Assembly: GCA_902773895.1 (NCBI GenBank)
Contig: CACYGB010000009.1
Span: 1 to 42,951, forward strand
Direction of reading: 5' to 3'
DNA length: 42,951 bases
Origin: an uncultured Eubacteriales bacterium
GTDB lineage: Bacteria > Bacillota > Clostridia > Christensenellales > Aristaeellaceae
A program made the translations under genes and the position numbers. Positions 7,357 to 16,752 of the stretch are shown piece by piece. Numbering within the stretch: the stretch's first letter is position 1; every line of letters starts with the position of its first letter. The notes under the pieces are model-generated. The model had not been told where the DNA came from. It did not search any database and saw only the letters and a program-made list of their open reading frames with translations.

Positions 7357-8163
7357 ATGAAAAAGATGATCGCGCTGCTGGTTATGGCCATGATGCTTTT
7401 CTCCGCCGTTTCCGCGGTGGCCGAAGGCACCCTGCGGGTAGGCATGGAATGCAACTACGCACCCTACAACTGGACGCAGACGGAACCCGGTGAATTCACC
7501 GTGCCCATCGAGGGCGGCATGGGCTATGCCGACGGGTACGACGTGCAGATCGCCCGGCTGATCGCCCAGGGCCTTGACAAGGAACTGGTCATCGTGAAAA
7601 CGGAATGGGACGGCCTGCCCATGGGCGTGCAGAGCGGCATGATCGACGCCATCATCGCCGGCATGAGCCCCACGGAAGAACGCAAGGCCACCATGGACTT
7701 TTCCGATCATTACTATAACTGCGAGCTGGTGGTGGTGGTGAAAAAGGACAGCCCCTACGCCAACGCCACCAAGCTGGCGGACCTGAGCGGCGCGGTGATC
7801 ACCGGCCAGCAGAACACCTTCCATTATTCCGTTATTGACCAGATCCCCGGCGTGATCGTGGGCACCGCCATGGAAACCTTCCCGGCCATGACCATTGCCA
7901 CCCGGGCCGGCGCCATCGACGGCTATGTGGCCGAGCGCCCCGGCGCGGAGGCCGACTGCATGGCCAATCCGGACCTGACCTACATCCAGTTTGAAGAAGG
8001 CCAGGGCTTCGCGGCCTCTGCCGACGACACCGCCATCGCCGTGGGATTGCAAAAGGGCAGCCCCCTGCTGGACGCCATCAACCAGATCCTGGCCGGCATC
8101 GACGAGGAAACCCGGGTGCAGCTGATGCTGGACGCCACCATGCGCCAGCCCTTGAACAACTGA
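7357..8163 (+). CDS. Amino-acid ABC transporter substrate-binding protein (probably lysine)
   Basis: This 268-residue family 3 solute-binding protein captures the amino acid outside the membrane and delivers it to the permease. It has an N-terminal Sec signal (MKKMIALLVMAMMLFSAVSAVAEG). The periplasmic-binding core follows: LRVGMECNYAPYNW, GYDVQIARLIAQGL, GLPMGVQSGMIDAIIAGMSPTEERKATMDFSDHYY and LSGAVITGQQNTF. Unlike most Gram-positive homologues there is no lipobox cysteine, so it would be released unless retained another way. The upstream lysine riboswitch assigns lysine as the likely substrate. AAGGAGG precedes the ATG with 9-nt spacing. A stem-loop in the 76-nt gap to the permease gene may allow higher expression of this component. 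Confidence 0.93.
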   Translation: MKKMIALLVMAMMLFSAVSAVAEGTLRVGMECNYAPYNWTQTEPGEFTVPIEGGMGYADGYDVQIARLIAQGLDKELVIVKTEWDGLPMGVQSGMIDAIIAGMSPTEERKATMDFSDHYYNCELVVVVKKDSPYANATKLADLSGAVITGQQNTFHYSVIDQIPGVIVGTAMETFPAMTIATRAGAIDGYVAERPGAEADCMANPDLTYIQFEEGQGFAASADDTAIAVGLQKGSPLLDAINQILAGIDEETRVQLMLDATMRQPLNN

Positions 8164-8179
8164 TCAACGCGTTTTCATT

Positions 8180-8212
8180 GCCGGGGGAGCGGGCCGCGTC
8201 CGTTCTCCCGGC
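8180..8212 (+). other. Intercistronic stem-loop after the binding-protein gene
   Basis: GCCGGGGGAGCGG pairs with CCGTTCTCCCGGC, allowing one bulge, and there is no real T-run. Such structures often protect the 3' end of a binding-protein mRNA or partly attenuate transcription into the permease gene. Confidence 0.5.
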
Positions 8213-8239
8213 TTTCACGCTTATGGAGGAGGTCATTGG

Positions 8240-9028
8240 ATGCCAACCACCTTCTGGGGCTGGGTCAGCCTGCTGATTGAAAAGTACGGGCCGCTGTTTC
8301 TGAACGGCACGCTGTACACCATGCTGATCGCCATCAGCGGCACGGTGATCGGGTTCGTGATCGGCCTGCTGGTGGCCATCGTGCGCACCATCCCGGTGTC
8401 GCCCAAGGATCCTGTCGCTAAAAAGGCCGGGCTGAAGCTGGCGTCGTTCCTGCTGAACGTGTACATTGAGGTGTTCCGGGGCACGCCCATGATTGTGCAG
8501 GCCATGGTGATTTATTACGGCGCCATGATGTACCTGGGGCTGCGGATGCCGGCCCTGGGCGCCGCCATTTTCATCATTTCCATCAACACCGGAGCCTACA
8601 TGGCGGAAATCGTCCGCGGCGGCATCATCAGCGTGGATAAGGGGCAGAAGGAAGCGGCCCACGCCATCGGCATGACCCACTGGCAGTCCATGCTGCATGT
8701 GGTGCTGCCCCAGGCGGTGCGCAACATCATGCCCTCCATCGGCAACGAATTCGTGGTGAATATCAAGGATTCCAGCGTGCTGAACGTGATTTCGGTCAGC
8801 GAACTGTTTTTCATCGGCAAATCCGCCGCCGGCACCTACGCCCGCTATTTTGAATCCTTCTTCATCATCGCGGCCATCTATTTCGTGCTCACCTTTACCG
8901 TCACCCGCATCCTGCGCCTGATCGAAAGAAAAATGGACGGCGGACGGAACTACACCATCTGCGGCTCCCAGAGCGATTCGGAAGCCACCATCACCATCCA
9001 TCCGGAAGGAGAGGTGCCCAATGACTGA
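8240..9028 (+). CDS. Amino-acid ABC transporter permease (probably lysine)
   Basis: This 262-residue inner-membrane subunit of the polar amino-acid family (HisM/GlnP type) has an N-terminal [21 protein letters not shown] membrane segment and further hydrophobic spans. The conserved EAA loop is [28 protein letters not shown], which docks to the ATPase. [14 protein letters not shown] is the usual family motif. GGAGGAGG precedes the ATG at 8240. The C-terminus, beyond the last span, is a polar tail of ~30 residues. The gene overlaps the ATPase gene by 8 nt, implying translational coupling. Lysine specificity is inferred only from the riboswitch. Confidence 0.93.
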   Translation: MPTTFWGWVSLLIEKYGPLFLNGTLYTMLIAISGTVIGFVIGLLVAIVRTIPVSPKDPVAKKAGLKLASFLLNVYIEVFRGTPMIVQAMVIYYGAMMYLGLRMPALGAAIFIISINTGAYMAEIVRGGIISVDKGQKEAAHAIGMTHWQSMLHVVLPQAVRNIMPSIGNEFVVNIKDSSVLNVISVSELFFIGKSAAGTYARYFESFFIIAAIYFVLTFTVTRILRLIERKMDGGRNYTICGSQSDSEATITIHPEGEVPND

Positions 9029-9773
9029 GCAGCAGCCCATCCTGGAAATCAGCCACCTGAAAAAGGATTTCGGCGCCCACCAGGTGCTGCGGGACATTTC
9101 CTTCGCCGTGCACAGCGGCGATGTGATTTCCGTCATCGGTTCCTCCGGCTCCGGAAAAAGCACCCTGCTGCGCTGCATCAATTACCTGGAGGAGCCCACC
9201 GCCGGGCAGATCCTGTACCGCGGCAGGAACGCGGAAACGCTGAACCGGGCGGAGTACCACAGCAAGGTGGGCATGGTGTTCCAGTCCTTCAACCTGTTTG
9301 CCAATATGACGGTGCTGGCCAACTGCACCGCCGGGCAGAAGCTGGTGCTGCGCCGTGGCGCCAAGGAAGCGGAGGACAAGGCGCTGTACTTCCTGGGCAA
9401 AGTGGGCATGGACGCCTACCGCAACGCCAGGCCGGCCCAGCTGTCCGGCGGCCAGAAGCAGCGGGTGGCCATCGCCCGGGCGCTGGCCATGGACCCGGAT
9501 GTGCTTTTGTTTGATGAACCCACCTCCGCCCTGGATCCCGAAATGGTGGGGGAGGTGCTGGGCGTCATGCGCTCCCTGGCGGAGGGCGGTCTGACCATGC
9601 TGGTGGTCACCCACGAAATGGGCTTCGCCCGGGACGTGAGCAGCCGGGTCATTTTTATGGATCAGGGCGTCATTGCCGAGGACGGCGATCCCCGGGACAT
9701 CTTCACCGCGCCCAAGCAGCCCCGGACCCGGGAGTTTTTGAGCCGCGTGCTGCAGGGAGGAAAAACGGAATGA
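9021..9773 (+). CDS. Amino-acid ABC transporter ATP-binding protein (probably lysine)
   Basis: This 250-residue ABC ATPase powers the importer. It shows Walker [11 protein letters not shown]-loop [10 protein letters not shown], signature [15 protein letters not shown], Walker [16 protein letters not shown] and H-loop VVTHEMGFA, in the order and spacing of the GlnQ/HisP family. There is no C-terminal regulatory domain. It overlaps the permease gene (8 nt) and the following acetyltransferase gene (ATGA, 4 nt), so all four genes share one message under the lysine riboswitch. Confidence 0.95.
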   Translation: MTEQQPILEISHLKKDFGAHQVLRDISFAVHSGDVISVIGSSGSGKSTLLRCINYLEEPTAGQILYRGRNAETLNRAEYHSKVGMVFQSFNLFANMTVLANCTAGQKLVLRRGAKEAEDKALYFLGKVGMDAYRNARPAQLSGGQKQRVAIARALAMDPDVLLFDEPTSALDPEMVGEVLGVMRSLAEGGLTMLVVTHEMGFARDVSSRVIFMDQGVIAEDGDPRDIFTAPKQPRTREFLSRVLQGGKTE

Positions 9774-10309
9774 CGATCCGCTGCGCGGCGCCGGGGGATG
9801 CCGCGGCGCTGCTGGAAATCTACCGGCCGTATGTGGAAAACACCGCCGTTTCCTTTGAATACGATACGCCGTCGGAGCTGGAGTTTGCCCGGCGCATCGC
9901 CCGCACCCTGGAAAGCTATCCCTACCTGGTGCTGGAGGACGGCGGCGCGGTGCGGGGCTACGCCTACGCCGGGCCGCTGAAGGCCCGGGCCGCCTACGCC
10001 CACGCGGCGGAGGTGACGATCTACCTGGCGGAGGATGCCCGGGGCAGGGGGTACGGCCGGGCGCTTTACACCGCGCTGGAGGACGAACTGCGCCGGCGGG
10101 ACGTGAAAAACCTGTACGCCTGCATCGCCTGGGCGGAGGAGGAGGACGCTTACCTGACCCACGCCAGCCCGGATTTTCACGCGCATATGGGCTTTCACCG
10201 CTGCGCCCATTTCCGTCAGTGCGGCATCAAGTTCGGCCGCTGGTACGACATCATCTGGATGGAAAAATTGATCGGGGACCACAGCGAAGCGCCGGAGAGC
10301 TCCCATTGA
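9770..10309 (+). CDS. GNAT acetyltransferase, phosphinothricin-acetyltransferase-like
   Basis: The 179-residue protein resembles the Pat/Bar group of GNAT enzymes, which acetylate the amino group of phosphinothricin or related amino-acid analogues such as methionine sulfoximine. Group features are the start [33 protein letters not shown], the acetyl-CoA loop [19 protein letters not shown], and the C-terminal block [30 protein letters not shown]. The four-base overlap with the lysine-transporter ATPase suggests co-translation. Acetylation of lysine or an analogue brought in by the transporter is possible but unproven. The common homologue is often just a housekeeping amino-acid acetyltransferase. 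A terminator follows. Confidence 0.88.
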   Translation: MTIRCAAPGDAAALLEIYRPYVENTAVSFEYDTPSELEFARRIARTLESYPYLVLEDGGAVRGYAYAGPLKARAAYAHAAEVTIYLAEDARGRGYGRALYTALEDELRRRDVKNLYACIAWAEEEDAYLTHASPDFHAHMGFHRCAHFRQCGIKFGRWYDIIWMEKLIGDHSEAPESSH

Positions 10310-10314
10310 AAAGA

Positions 10315-10346
10315 CCGCCGCACCAATGAACGTGCGGCGGCTTTTT
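10315..10346 (+). terminator. Terminator of the lysine-transport operon
   Basis: A perfect 9-bp stem CCGCCGCAC/GTGCGGCGG (10315-10323, 10332-10340) with an 8-nt loop is followed by CTTTTT. Confidence 0.9.
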
Positions 10347-10371
10347 ATGCGGTTTTGATTGGCGCCGGGCT

Positions 10372-10479
10372 TTACCGGTTTTCGTAATAGCTGCCGTCGT
10401 CGTATACAGCGCGGAAAATATGCACGTTGGTGATGGAAACCACGAAATCCTGACAGGCTTCCGGAAGTCTGTTTTTCAT
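10372..10479 (-). CDS. Possible 35-residue protein translationally coupled to nagZ
   Basis: On the minus strand an ATG overlaps the nagZ stop codon in an ATGA junction and opens a 35-codon frame ending in TAA. The product starts MKNRLPEACQDFVVSITNVH and ends DDGSYYENR. There is no separate Shine-Dalgarno, so translation would depend on ribosomes finishing nagZ. About 63% of third codon positions are G or C, which does not clash with neighbours. No family is recognised. It could be a genuine small protein, or chance open sequence between nagZ and the terminator at 10315-10346. Confidence 0.4.
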   Translation of the reverse strand: MKNRLPEACQDFVVSITNVHIFRAVYDDGSYYENR

Positions 10480-11621
10480 GGAACGCCGATGATCAGCCCG
10501 GCGTCCAGTTTCAGCGTCAGGATCCGGCGCACGCTTTCGTCGATCCGGGATTCCGTTAGCCGGCCGGACCGCAGGGCGTCCATGACGCCGTTGTAGCCGT
10601 TGGTGAAGTTGTAGGGCAGCAGCAGCATGTCCGCGCCGGCTTCGATGGCCAGGACGCAGGCTTCGCCCGAGCCGTACAGGTCACGGATGGCGTCCATGCG
10701 CAGGGCATCGGTCAGGATGACTCCCTGAAAGCCCAGCTCCTGACGCAGCAAGCCTGCCACAATGGGAGAGAGGGAGGCAGGATGCTCCGGATCCACGGCA
10801 GGAGCGCTTTGATGGGACAGCATCACCATGCGGGCGCCCGCCTTCAGGCCGGCCTGAAAAGGAACAAAATCCGCCTGCCGCCATTCCTCCGCCGTCCTGC
10901 CGGACAGTCCGAGGCCTTTGTGCGTGTTCCCGGATACGGCGCCGTGGCCGGGAAAATGCTTGAGTACCGGCAGGATGCCCTGCTCCGTGAGGCCCTGCAC
11001 GAAGGCCGCCGTCATGGAGGCTACGGCGGATGGGTCGCCGCCAAAGGATCGGATGCCGATTTCCGCCCGCTTTACGTCGGTGCGCACGTCGGCCACCGGG
11101 GCAAAATCCACCTGGAAGCCGTACTGCTTCAGATAGGCACCGATGGTCAGGGCGGCCCGATACGCCTGCCGGGGATCGCCGCTTTGGCCGATGATCCCCG
11201 CCGCGGGCTGCTTTTCCTTCAGTTTCAGTTTGTTGGCCAGCCGGGAAACGCCGCCGCCTTCCTCGTCCACGCCCAGGAAGGGAGCGATGCCCCGGCTGTT
11301 CCTGGCGTATTCCCGCAGGGAAGCGGTGAGGGAGGACAGGGTGGACTTGCGGATATTGCTTTCAAACAGCGCCACACCGCCCACGGGAAAACGCGAAAAC
11401 GCCCGGCGCAGGGCTGCGCTGGGCGCGTTGACACGGTCCAGCCTGGAAAACTGTTCAGGCTGGACAAAGAAAAGCTGACAGACCTTTTCATGCAGAGTCA
11501 TTTGGAAAAGCAGGGCTTCCACGTCCCCATCCTGGCCAAGTGCCGGAACAGCGGTGCACACCGTCAGCAGGAGGGAGAGCAGCAATGCCGGCAGGGCGGC
11601 GGACCGCGTGCGCTTCACCAT
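10476..11621 (-). CDS. nagZ: Secreted glycoside hydrolase family 3 beta-N-acetylhexosaminidase (NagZ-like)
   Basis: This 381-residue enzyme has a Sec signal peptide (hydrophobic core PALLLSLLLTVCTAVPALG), so it acts outside the membrane, unlike cytoplasmic enterobacterial NagZ. GH3 NagZ signatures follow: FLGVDEEGGGVSRL, VDFAPVADV and the KHFPGHG motif with following HKGLGLS, which supplies the catalytic His/Asp loop. The probable nucleophile Asp lies in GVILTDALRMDAI. The family removes terminal N-acetylglucosamine from muropeptides or glycans, so cell-wall recycling or turnover is likely. It starts 3 nt after the secA stop, without a strong ribosome binding site. It is therefore likely the second gene of a secA operon. 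Confidence 0.9.
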   Translation of the reverse strand: MVKRTRSAALPALLLSLLLTVCTAVPALGQDGDVEALLFQMTLHEKVCQLFFVQPEQFSRLDRVNAPSAALRRAFSRFPVGGVALFESNIRKSTLSSLTASLREYARNSRGIAPFLGVDEEGGGVSRLANKLKLKEKQPAAGIIGQSGDPRQAYRAALTIGAYLKQYGFQVDFAPVADVRTDVKRAEIGIRSFGGDPSAVASMTAAFVQGLTEQGILPVLKHFPGHGAVSGNTHKGLGLSGRTAEEWRQADFVPFQAGLKAGARMVMLSHQSAPAVDPEHPASLSPIVAGLLRQELGFQGVILTDALRMDAIRDLYGSGEACVLAIEAGADMLLLPYNFTNGYNGVMDALRSGRLTESRIDESVRRILTLKLDAGLIIGVP

Positions 11622-11624
11622 GGC

Positions 11625-14342
11625 TCAGGCGTTGCCGGCATTGTTCCGGCCGCAGCAGTTTTTGTATTTTTTGCCGCTTCCGCAGGGGCAGGGATCGTTG
11701 CGCCCGATTTTTTTGCCCACCTTGACGGGGGAGCGGGGCGCTTCCCGCTGGGCGCCGCCGGTCTGCTCCTGGTTGGTGGCGGTGGCCCGGGCGGCAGCCT
11801 GGCGCTGGGGCGTGCGTTCGATCTTCACCTGGTAAAGCCGGCGCACAGTATCCTCCCGGATCAGGTGCACCATTTCCTCGAACATATCGTAGCTTTCCAG
11901 CTTGTATTCGTTGACGGGGTCCTTCTGGCCGTAGGCCCGCAGGCCGATGCCGTCGCGCAGCTGGTCCATGGCGTCGATGTGGTCCATCCAGCGCATATCC
12001 ACCGCCCGCAGCAGGATGGCCCGCTCCAGCTCCCGCATGTCGATGCCCAGCTCGGCGAAGTGGTTTTCGCGTTCTTCGTAGAGCCGTTCGGCGGCCTTTT
12101 TCAGGAATTCCGCCGCGTCCTCCCTGCTGAAGGACTTGCGGAAATTGTCGCTGTTGGCTTCGATGGTGCCGCCGGGCACGCACAGCCGCTCCAGGTAATC
12201 GGCCAGGCCGTGCAGGTCCCATTCGGCGTTTTCGCCGGCCAGGAAGCGGGTGCAGGCTTCGTCGATCAGGGAATTGGTCATCTCCCGGATCACGCCGCGC
12301 ATGTCCTCGCCCCGCAGCACCTGCAAACGCTGGCCGTAGATCACGCCGCGCTGCTGGTTCATCACGTCGTCATACTGCAGCACGTGCTTGCGCACTTCAA
12401 AGTTGCGGCTTTCCACCCGTTTCTGGGCGTTTTCGATCTGCTTGGTCAGCATGCCCGCTTCCAGGGGCGTGTTTTCATCCATGCCCAGGCGTTCGATCAT
12501 GGGCTGGATGCGTTCACCGCCGAAGATGCGCATCAAATCGTCCTCCAGGGCGATGAAGAACTGGCTGGAGCCCGGGTCGCCCTGGCGGCCGGCGCGGCCC
12601 CGCAGCTGGTTGTCGATGCGGCGGGATTCATGGCGTTCGGTGCCGATGATGTGCAGGCCGCCCACGGCCACCACCTTGTCGTGCTCCAGGTCGGTGGTCT
12701 TTTTGTACTCGGCCTTCAGCTCCTGGTAATGCTTCCGGGCTTTCAGCACTTCCTCCGACACATTTTCGTTGAAGCCGGTGGCCGCCTCGATGATTTCCTC
12801 GTCGATTTCCTCCTGCCGCATGGTGCGCCGGGCCAGGAAATCCGGGTTGCCGCCCAGCAGGATGTCGGTGCCGCGGCCGGCCATGTTGGTGGCGATGGTG
12901 ACGGCGCCGAAGTGGCCGGCCTGGGCCACGATGGAGGCTTCACGGGCGTGGTGTTTGGCGTTCAGCACTTCGTGCTGGATGCCCCGCATATCCAGCATAT
13001 GGCTCAGCAGTTCGCTGACCTCCACGCTGACCGTGCCCACCAGGATGGGCTGGCCCGTGGCGTGGCGGCGGATGATTTCCTCCACCACGGCGTTGTACTT
13101 GCCCTTCTTGGTGCGGTAGATCACGTCGTTCAGGTCCTTGCGGATCATGGGCATGTTGGTGGGAACCTGCACCACGTCCAGGCTGTAAATGCCCTGGAAT
13201 TCGCCTTCTTCCGTTTTGGCCGTACCGGTCATGCCGGACAGCTTTTTGTACATACGGAAATAATTCTGGAAGGTGATGGTGGCCAGGGTCTTGCTTTCCC
13301 GCTCCACCTTCACGTGTTCCTTGGCCTCGATGGCCTGGTGCAGGCCGTCGGAATACCGGCGGCCCACCATCAGGCGGCCGGTGAATTCGTCCACGATCAC
13401 CACTTCGCCGTTCTGCACCACGTAATCGACGTCCCGCTTCATCAGGGCGTTGGCCTTCAGGGCCTGGATCAGGTAGTGGTTCAGATCGTTGTTTTCGGGG
13501 TCGGACAGGTTGTCCACGCCGAAGGCGCTTTCCGCCTTCCGGGTGCCTTCCTCGGTGAAGGTGACGGCCTTGTCCTTTTCCTCGATGGTGTAGTCCTCGT
13601 CCTTGCGCAGGCGGCACACGAAGCGGTCGGCCCGCTCATACATATCGGTGCTCTTTTCCCCCTGGCCGGAAATGATCAGGGGCGTGCGGGCCTCGTCGAT
13701 GAGGATGGAGTCCACTTCGTCCACGATGGCGAAGGCGTGGCCCCGCTGCACCATGTCGTTTTCGTAAAGCACCATGTTGTCCCGCAGGTAGTCGAAGCCC
13801 ATTTCGTTGTTGGTGCCGTAGGTGATGTCGGCGGCGTAGGCGGCCTTGCGCTGGTCGTTGTCCAGATCGTGCACGATGATGCCGACGCTCAGGCCCAGGA
13901 AACGATATAATTTGCCCATTTCCTCGCCCTGGAAGGAGGCCAGGTAATCGTTCACCGTGACGATGTGCACGCCTTCGCCGGCGATGGCGTTCAGGTAAGC
14001 GGGCAGGGTGGCCGTCAGGGTTTTGCCTTCACCGGTTTTCATTTCGGCGATGCGGCCCTGGTGCAGCACGATGCCGCCGATCATCTGCACCCGGAAGGGG
14101 CGCAGGCCCAGGGTGCGCTTGCTGGCCTCCCGCACCACAGCGTAGGCTTCCGGCAGCATATGGTCCAGGGTTTCGCCGCCCTTGTAGCGGTTTTTGAATT
14201 CTTCTGTTTTGGCGGCCAGCTGCGCGTCGGACAGCTTTTCCATTTCAGGCTCCAGCGCGTCGATCTGATCGGCAATTTTCATCAGGGGCTTGAGCTGCGC
14301 TTCCGCGCCCAGGCCCAGCATTTTTTTCATAAAATCCAGCAT
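11625..14342 (-). CDS. secA: Preprotein translocase ATPase SecA
   Basis: SecA drives secretory proteins through the SecYEG channel. The 905-residue chain shows Walker A within [10 protein letters not shown], Walker B/DEAD-like [21 protein letters not shown], and the preprotein cross-linking domain. Motor domain 2 has [10 protein letters not shown] and [25 protein letters not shown]-terminal linker leads to the zinc-binding SEC-C tail, [18 protein letters not shown], which in other bacteria binds SecB or ribosomes. I chose ATG 14342 because AAGGAGAAGC lies directly upstream. Longer in-frame starts would cross the promoter. The neighbour nagZ carries a signal peptide and would be a SecA client. 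Confidence 0.98.
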   Translation of the reverse strand: MLDFMKKMLGLGAEAQLKPLMKIADQIDALEPEMEKLSDAQLAAKTEEFKNRYKGGETLDHMLPEAYAVVREASKRTLGLRPFRVQMIGGIVLHQGRIAEMKTGEGKTLTATLPAYLNAIAGEGVHIVTVNDYLASFQGEEMGKLYRFLGLSVGIIVHDLDNDQRKAAYAADITYGTNNEMGFDYLRDNMVLYENDMVQRGHAFAIVDEVDSILIDEARTPLIISGQGEKSTDMYERADRFVCRLRKDEDYTIEEKDKAVTFTEEGTRKAESAFGVDNLSDPENNDLNHYLIQALKANALMKRDVDYVVQNGEVVIVDEFTGRLMVGRRYSDGLHQAIEAKEHVKVERESKTLATITFQNYFRMYKKLSGMTGTAKTEEGEFQGIYSLDVVQVPTNMPMIRKDLNDVIYRTKKGKYNAVVEEIIRRHATGQPILVGTVSVEVSELLSHMLDMRGIQHEVLNAKHHAREASIVAQAGHFGAVTIATNMAGRGTDILLGGNPDFLARRTMRQEEIDEEIIEAATGFNENVSEEVLKARKHYQELKAEYKKTTDLEHDKVVAVGGLHIIGTERHESRRIDNQLRGRAGRQGDPGSSQFFIALEDDLMRIFGGERIQPMIERLGMDENTPLEAGMLTKQIENAQKRVESRNFEVRKHVLQYDDVMNQQRGVIYGQRLQVLRGEDMRGVIREMTNSLIDEACTRFLAGENAEWDLHGLADYLERLCVPGGTIEANSDNFRKSFSREDAAEFLKKAAERLYEERENHFAELGIDMRELERAILLRAVDMRWMDHIDAMDQLRDGIGLRAYGQKDPVNEYKLESYDMFEEMVHLIREDTVRRLYQVKIERTPQRQAAARATATNQEQTGGAQREAPRSPVKVGKKIGRNDPCPCGSGKKYKNCCGRNNAGNA

Positions 14343-14394
14343 GTGCTTCTCCTTGATGCGTTCAGATTGGTTCCGGCAAATCACGCCATTTTCT

Positions 14395-14424
14395 ATTATA
14401 TCACGCCTTTGCGCCGGATAGCAA
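14395..14424 (-). promoter_or_regulatory. Promoter of secA
   Basis: On the minus strand: TTGCTA (14424-14419), an 18-nt spacer and a perfect TATAAT (14400-14395), giving a leader of ~45 nt before the secA ATG. Confidence 0.7.
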
Positions 14425-14493
14425 GGAAAAGGCGGAATAAATTTGTAAAATCCCGGAAATGGCCGGCTTTCCAACGCTTCCCGGCTGTCAGGC

Positions 14494-14522
14494 TTGTGTT
14501 TTTTTGGAAACGGGAGTATAAT
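14494..14522 (+). promoter_or_regulatory. Promoter of the site-2 protease-scpAB operon
   Basis: TTGTGT (14494-14499), a 17-nt spacer and a perfect TATAAT (14517-14522). The expected transcript start near 14529 makes the far-upstream TTG codon at 14540 an unlikely start because it would have no ribosome binding site. Confidence 0.7.
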
Positions 14523-14563
14523 CAAGCTGGTATATTCTTTTGTTGAAGGGGGATACTGCCGCT

Positions 14564-15376
14564 TTGGGCATTCTTTCCGGTTTGCAGACCGATCCGCGGG
14601 GAACGCTGATCAGCCTGCTGTACGCGATTCCCGCTATTCTGATTTCCCTGACCCTGCATGAAATGGCCCACGGCTACGTGGCGCTCAGGTGCGGCGACCC
14701 CACGGCGCAGATGCTGGGCCGGCTGTCCTTTAACCCGCTGCGTCATCTGGACCCCGTGGGCACGCTGTGCATGGTGGTGTTCGGCTTCGGCTGGGCCCGG
14801 CCGGTGCCGGTGAACCCCCGGAATTTCAAAAACTACCGGCGGGACGATTTCCTGGTATCCATCGCCGGGGTGGTGGTGAATTTCTGCCTGTTCTTTCTGT
14901 CCATGCTGGTGATCGTCGGCGTGAATGAATGGATGTGGGACGGCAGGCTGTGGCAGATGGGGGAAGACAGAAAGTACTTCGTATCGGTGTTTGAATATGT
15001 GGTGACCGACCTGAGAAGCGGCGAGGCCGTGCCCCTGTTCACGGCGTACCGGCAGTTTTTGAAGACGCCCTGGCTGGAATACGTGATCCGTTTTTTCAAG
15101 GGGTTCGCCCGGATCAACCTGGGCCTGTGCCTGTTTAACCTGCTGCCCATTCCGCCGCTGGACGGCTATCACGTGGTGAACGATATTTTCCTGCGGGGCA
15201 GGCTGCACATTCCCGCCAACGTGACCCGCATCATTTCCCTGGCGCTGATGGCGGTGATTTTCCTGCCCGGATGGCTGGGGCTGCCCGACGTGTTCGGCAA
15301 TTTCCTGGGCACGGCGGTGGACTGGGTGCAAAGCGGCGTGAGCCGGGGGCTGCTTACGTTATTCGGATTGGGGTAA
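14564..15376 (+). CDS. Site-2 protease family (M50) membrane metalloprotease
   Basis: This ~270-residue integral membrane zinc protease carries the HExxH motif in [21 protein letters not shown], inside a membrane segment. The second metal-ligand motif is [12 protein letters not shown] near residue 200. YwhC/Rip-type members cleave membrane-embedded substrates, or are uncharacterised small M50 proteins. I prefer the TTG at 14564: AAGGGGG at 14545-14551 is upstream of it, whereas the TTG pair at 14540/14543 precedes that site. The gene lies 6 nt before scpA, an arrangement frequent in clostridia. Start codon confidence is moderate. Confidence 0.88.
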   Translation: MGILSGLQTDPRGTLISLLYAIPAILISLTLHEMAHGYVALRCGDPTAQMLGRLSFNPLRHLDPVGTLCMVVFGFGWARPVPVNPRNFKNYRRDDFLVSIAGVVVNFCLFFLSMLVIVGVNEWMWDGRLWQMGEDRKYFVSVFEYVVTDLRSGEAVPLFTAYRQFLKTPWLEYVIRFFKGFARINLGLCLFNLLPIPPLDGYHVVNDIFLRGRLHIPANVTRIISLALMAVIFLPGWLGLPDVFGNFLGTAVDWVQSGVSRGLLTLFGLG

Positions 15377-15382
15377 GAAGCG

Positions 15383-16141
15383 ATGGCGCTGACACTGCAT
15401 TTGAAGGATTTCGACGGGCCGCTGGACATGCTTCTGTTCCTGATCGGCAAAGCGAAAATCGACATCAAGGACATTTTTGTTTCCCAGGTGACGGACCAGT
15501 ACATTCAATCGGTGCAAAGCGCGCCGGACCTGGATATGGATGACGCCAGCGCGTTTATCGACATGGCAGCCACGCTGTTGGAGATCAAAAGCCGGGCGCT
15601 GCTGCCCAAGCCCAAGGTGGAAGACGAGGAGGACCCGGAGCAGGCCCTGATCCGGCAATTGGAGGAATACCAGCGCTTCAAGCAGATCGCCCAGGATATG
15701 CAGGGCTTTGAAAAAGCCGCGGCGCTGATGTACCAGAAGCTGCCGGAGGAATATCCGCTGCCGCCGCCCACGCTGGAATTGACCGGACTGACCATGGACG
15801 GGCTGCTGTCCGCCTTCGCCCGGGTGATGGCCCGGGTGAAAGAAACGGAAGAGGAAGAACCGGTGCACGTGGCCCGGCGGATCATCCGGGACGAATATAC
15901 CGTTCCCCGGTGCACCGCCCACATCCTGAAGCGGCTGAAGAAGGGGCCCGTGCGGTTTGAGGAGCTGTTTTCGCCCACGCCATCCCGGGACGAAGTGGTG
16001 ACGCTGTTCCTGGCGCTGTTGGAATTGCTGCGCCTGGGGCGCGCCGGCGTCCGGCAGGACGGCATTTTCGGCGATATGATGCTGGAGCCGCGGGACAGCG
16101 GCCCCATGGAGGGAGATTTGCAGATCGATGGATACACCTGA
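15383..16141 (+). CDS. scpA: Segregation and condensation protein A (kleisin)
   Basis: ScpA is the kleisin that bridges the SMC ATPase heads and binds ScpB in the bacterial condensin that organises and segregates chromosomes. The 252-residue sequence starts with the family signature LKDFDGPLDMLLFLIGKAKIDIKDIFVSQVTDQYI, followed by AATLLEIKSRALLPKP. An acidic linker and a C-terminal winged-helix region (FEELFSPTPSRDEVVTLFLALLELLRLG) follow, the part that contacts the SMC head. It overlaps scpB by 14 nt. smc itself is not in the window. Confidence 0.96.
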   Translation: MALTLHLKDFDGPLDMLLFLIGKAKIDIKDIFVSQVTDQYIQSVQSAPDLDMDDASAFIDMAATLLEIKSRALLPKPKVEDEEDPEQALIRQLEEYQRFKQIAQDMQGFEKAAALMYQKLPEEYPLPPPTLELTGLTMDGLLSAFARVMARVKETEEEEPVHVARRIIRDEYTVPRCTAHILKRLKKGPVRFEELFSPTPSRDEVVTLFLALLELLRLGRAGVRQDGIFGDMMLEPRDSGPMEGDLQIDGYT

Positions 16142-16676
16142 GCTGGCGCATGTGATTGAAGCCATCCTGTTTGTGGCGGGAGAACCGGTGGACGTGCGGG
16201 AGCTTCAAAAGGCGCTGGAAGTCACCGAGGATGAAACCCGGCTGGCCATCGACGCCCTGGACAGCGATTATTCCTATCACCGCCGGGGGATCTGCCTGAA
16301 GCGCTTCGGCACGCACATCCAGCTGTCCACCCGGGCGGAATACGCGCCGTATGTGGAGCGGCTTTTGCAGCCCATCCAGAAGCAGAGCCTGAGCCAGTCC
16401 GCCATGGAAACGCTGGCGGTGGTGGCCTACCGGCAGCCGGTGACCAAGCTGGAAATCGAGGCGGTGCGCGGCGTGAAGTGCGATTATTCGGTGCAGTCCC
16501 TGGTGAACAAGGGGCTCATCGAGGAGGTGGGGCGCAAGGAAGCGCTGGGGCGGCCGATCCTGTACGGCACCACCGATACGTTCCTGTCCCATTTCGGGCT
16601 CAGCTCCCTGGAGGATCTGCCCAAGCCCCCGGAGGAAGCGCCGGCGGAGGAGAACGCCGAACCGCTGGTACCCTGA
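16128..16676 (+). CDS. scpB: Segregation and condensation protein B
   Basis: ScpB dimers bind the ScpA linker and complete the SMC-ScpAB complex. The 182-residue protein has two winged-helix domains. The first is VIEAILFVAGEPVDVRELQKAL. The second contains the family signature QSAMETLAVVAYRQPVTKLEIEAVRGV and GLIEEVGRKEALGRPILYGTT. The C-terminal ~25 residues are an acidic, proline-rich tail. The 14-nt overlap with scpA suggests coupled translation. No clear terminator follows; the next 100 nt are the AT-rich repeat region before the deoB-type gene. Confidence 0.96.
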   Translation: MDTPELAHVIEAILFVAGEPVDVRELQKALEVTEDETRLAIDALDSDYSYHRRGICLKRFGTHIQLSTRAEYAPYVERLLQPIQKQSLSQSAMETLAVVAYRQPVTKLEIEAVRGVKCDYSVQSLVNKGLIEEVGRKEALGRPILYGTTDTFLSHFGLSSLEDLPKPPEEAPAEENAEPLVP

Positions 16677-16684
16677 ACAGATGC

Positions 16685-16752
16685 AAAAGAAATGATAATC
16701 TACCGGAAATAACTATATAAAAGAAATGATAATCTACCGGAAATAACTATAT
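16685..16752 (+). repeat. Perfect 34-bp tandem duplication upstream of the PPM-PNP fusion gene
   Basis: Two identical, directly adjacent 34-bp copies (16685-16718 and 16719-16752) occupy most of the AT-rich gap between scpB and the fusion gene. Each copy contains GATAATCTACCGG and AACTATAT, which continues into TATATAAA. No canonical -35 box is seen, so they may be duplicated operator or promoter sequence, possibly for the DeoR-type regulator downstream, or a recent slippage event. Confidence 0.9.

Noticed and set aside
10782-13910. A 1042-codon open frame on the plus strand opposite secA and nagZ
   Set aside because: It is antisense to two certain genes. Its composition (long runs of Gly, His, Gln, Val) is what high-GC codons give when read on the opposite strand. 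It has no ribosome binding site or family match.
11625-14525. A longer secA start at 14525
   Set aside because: It would begin upstream of the secA promoter. The canonical N-terminus and ribosome binding site are at 14342.
16685-16752. CRISPR array from the 34-bp repeats
   Set aside because: The two copies are directly adjacent with no spacer, and no cas genes are near.
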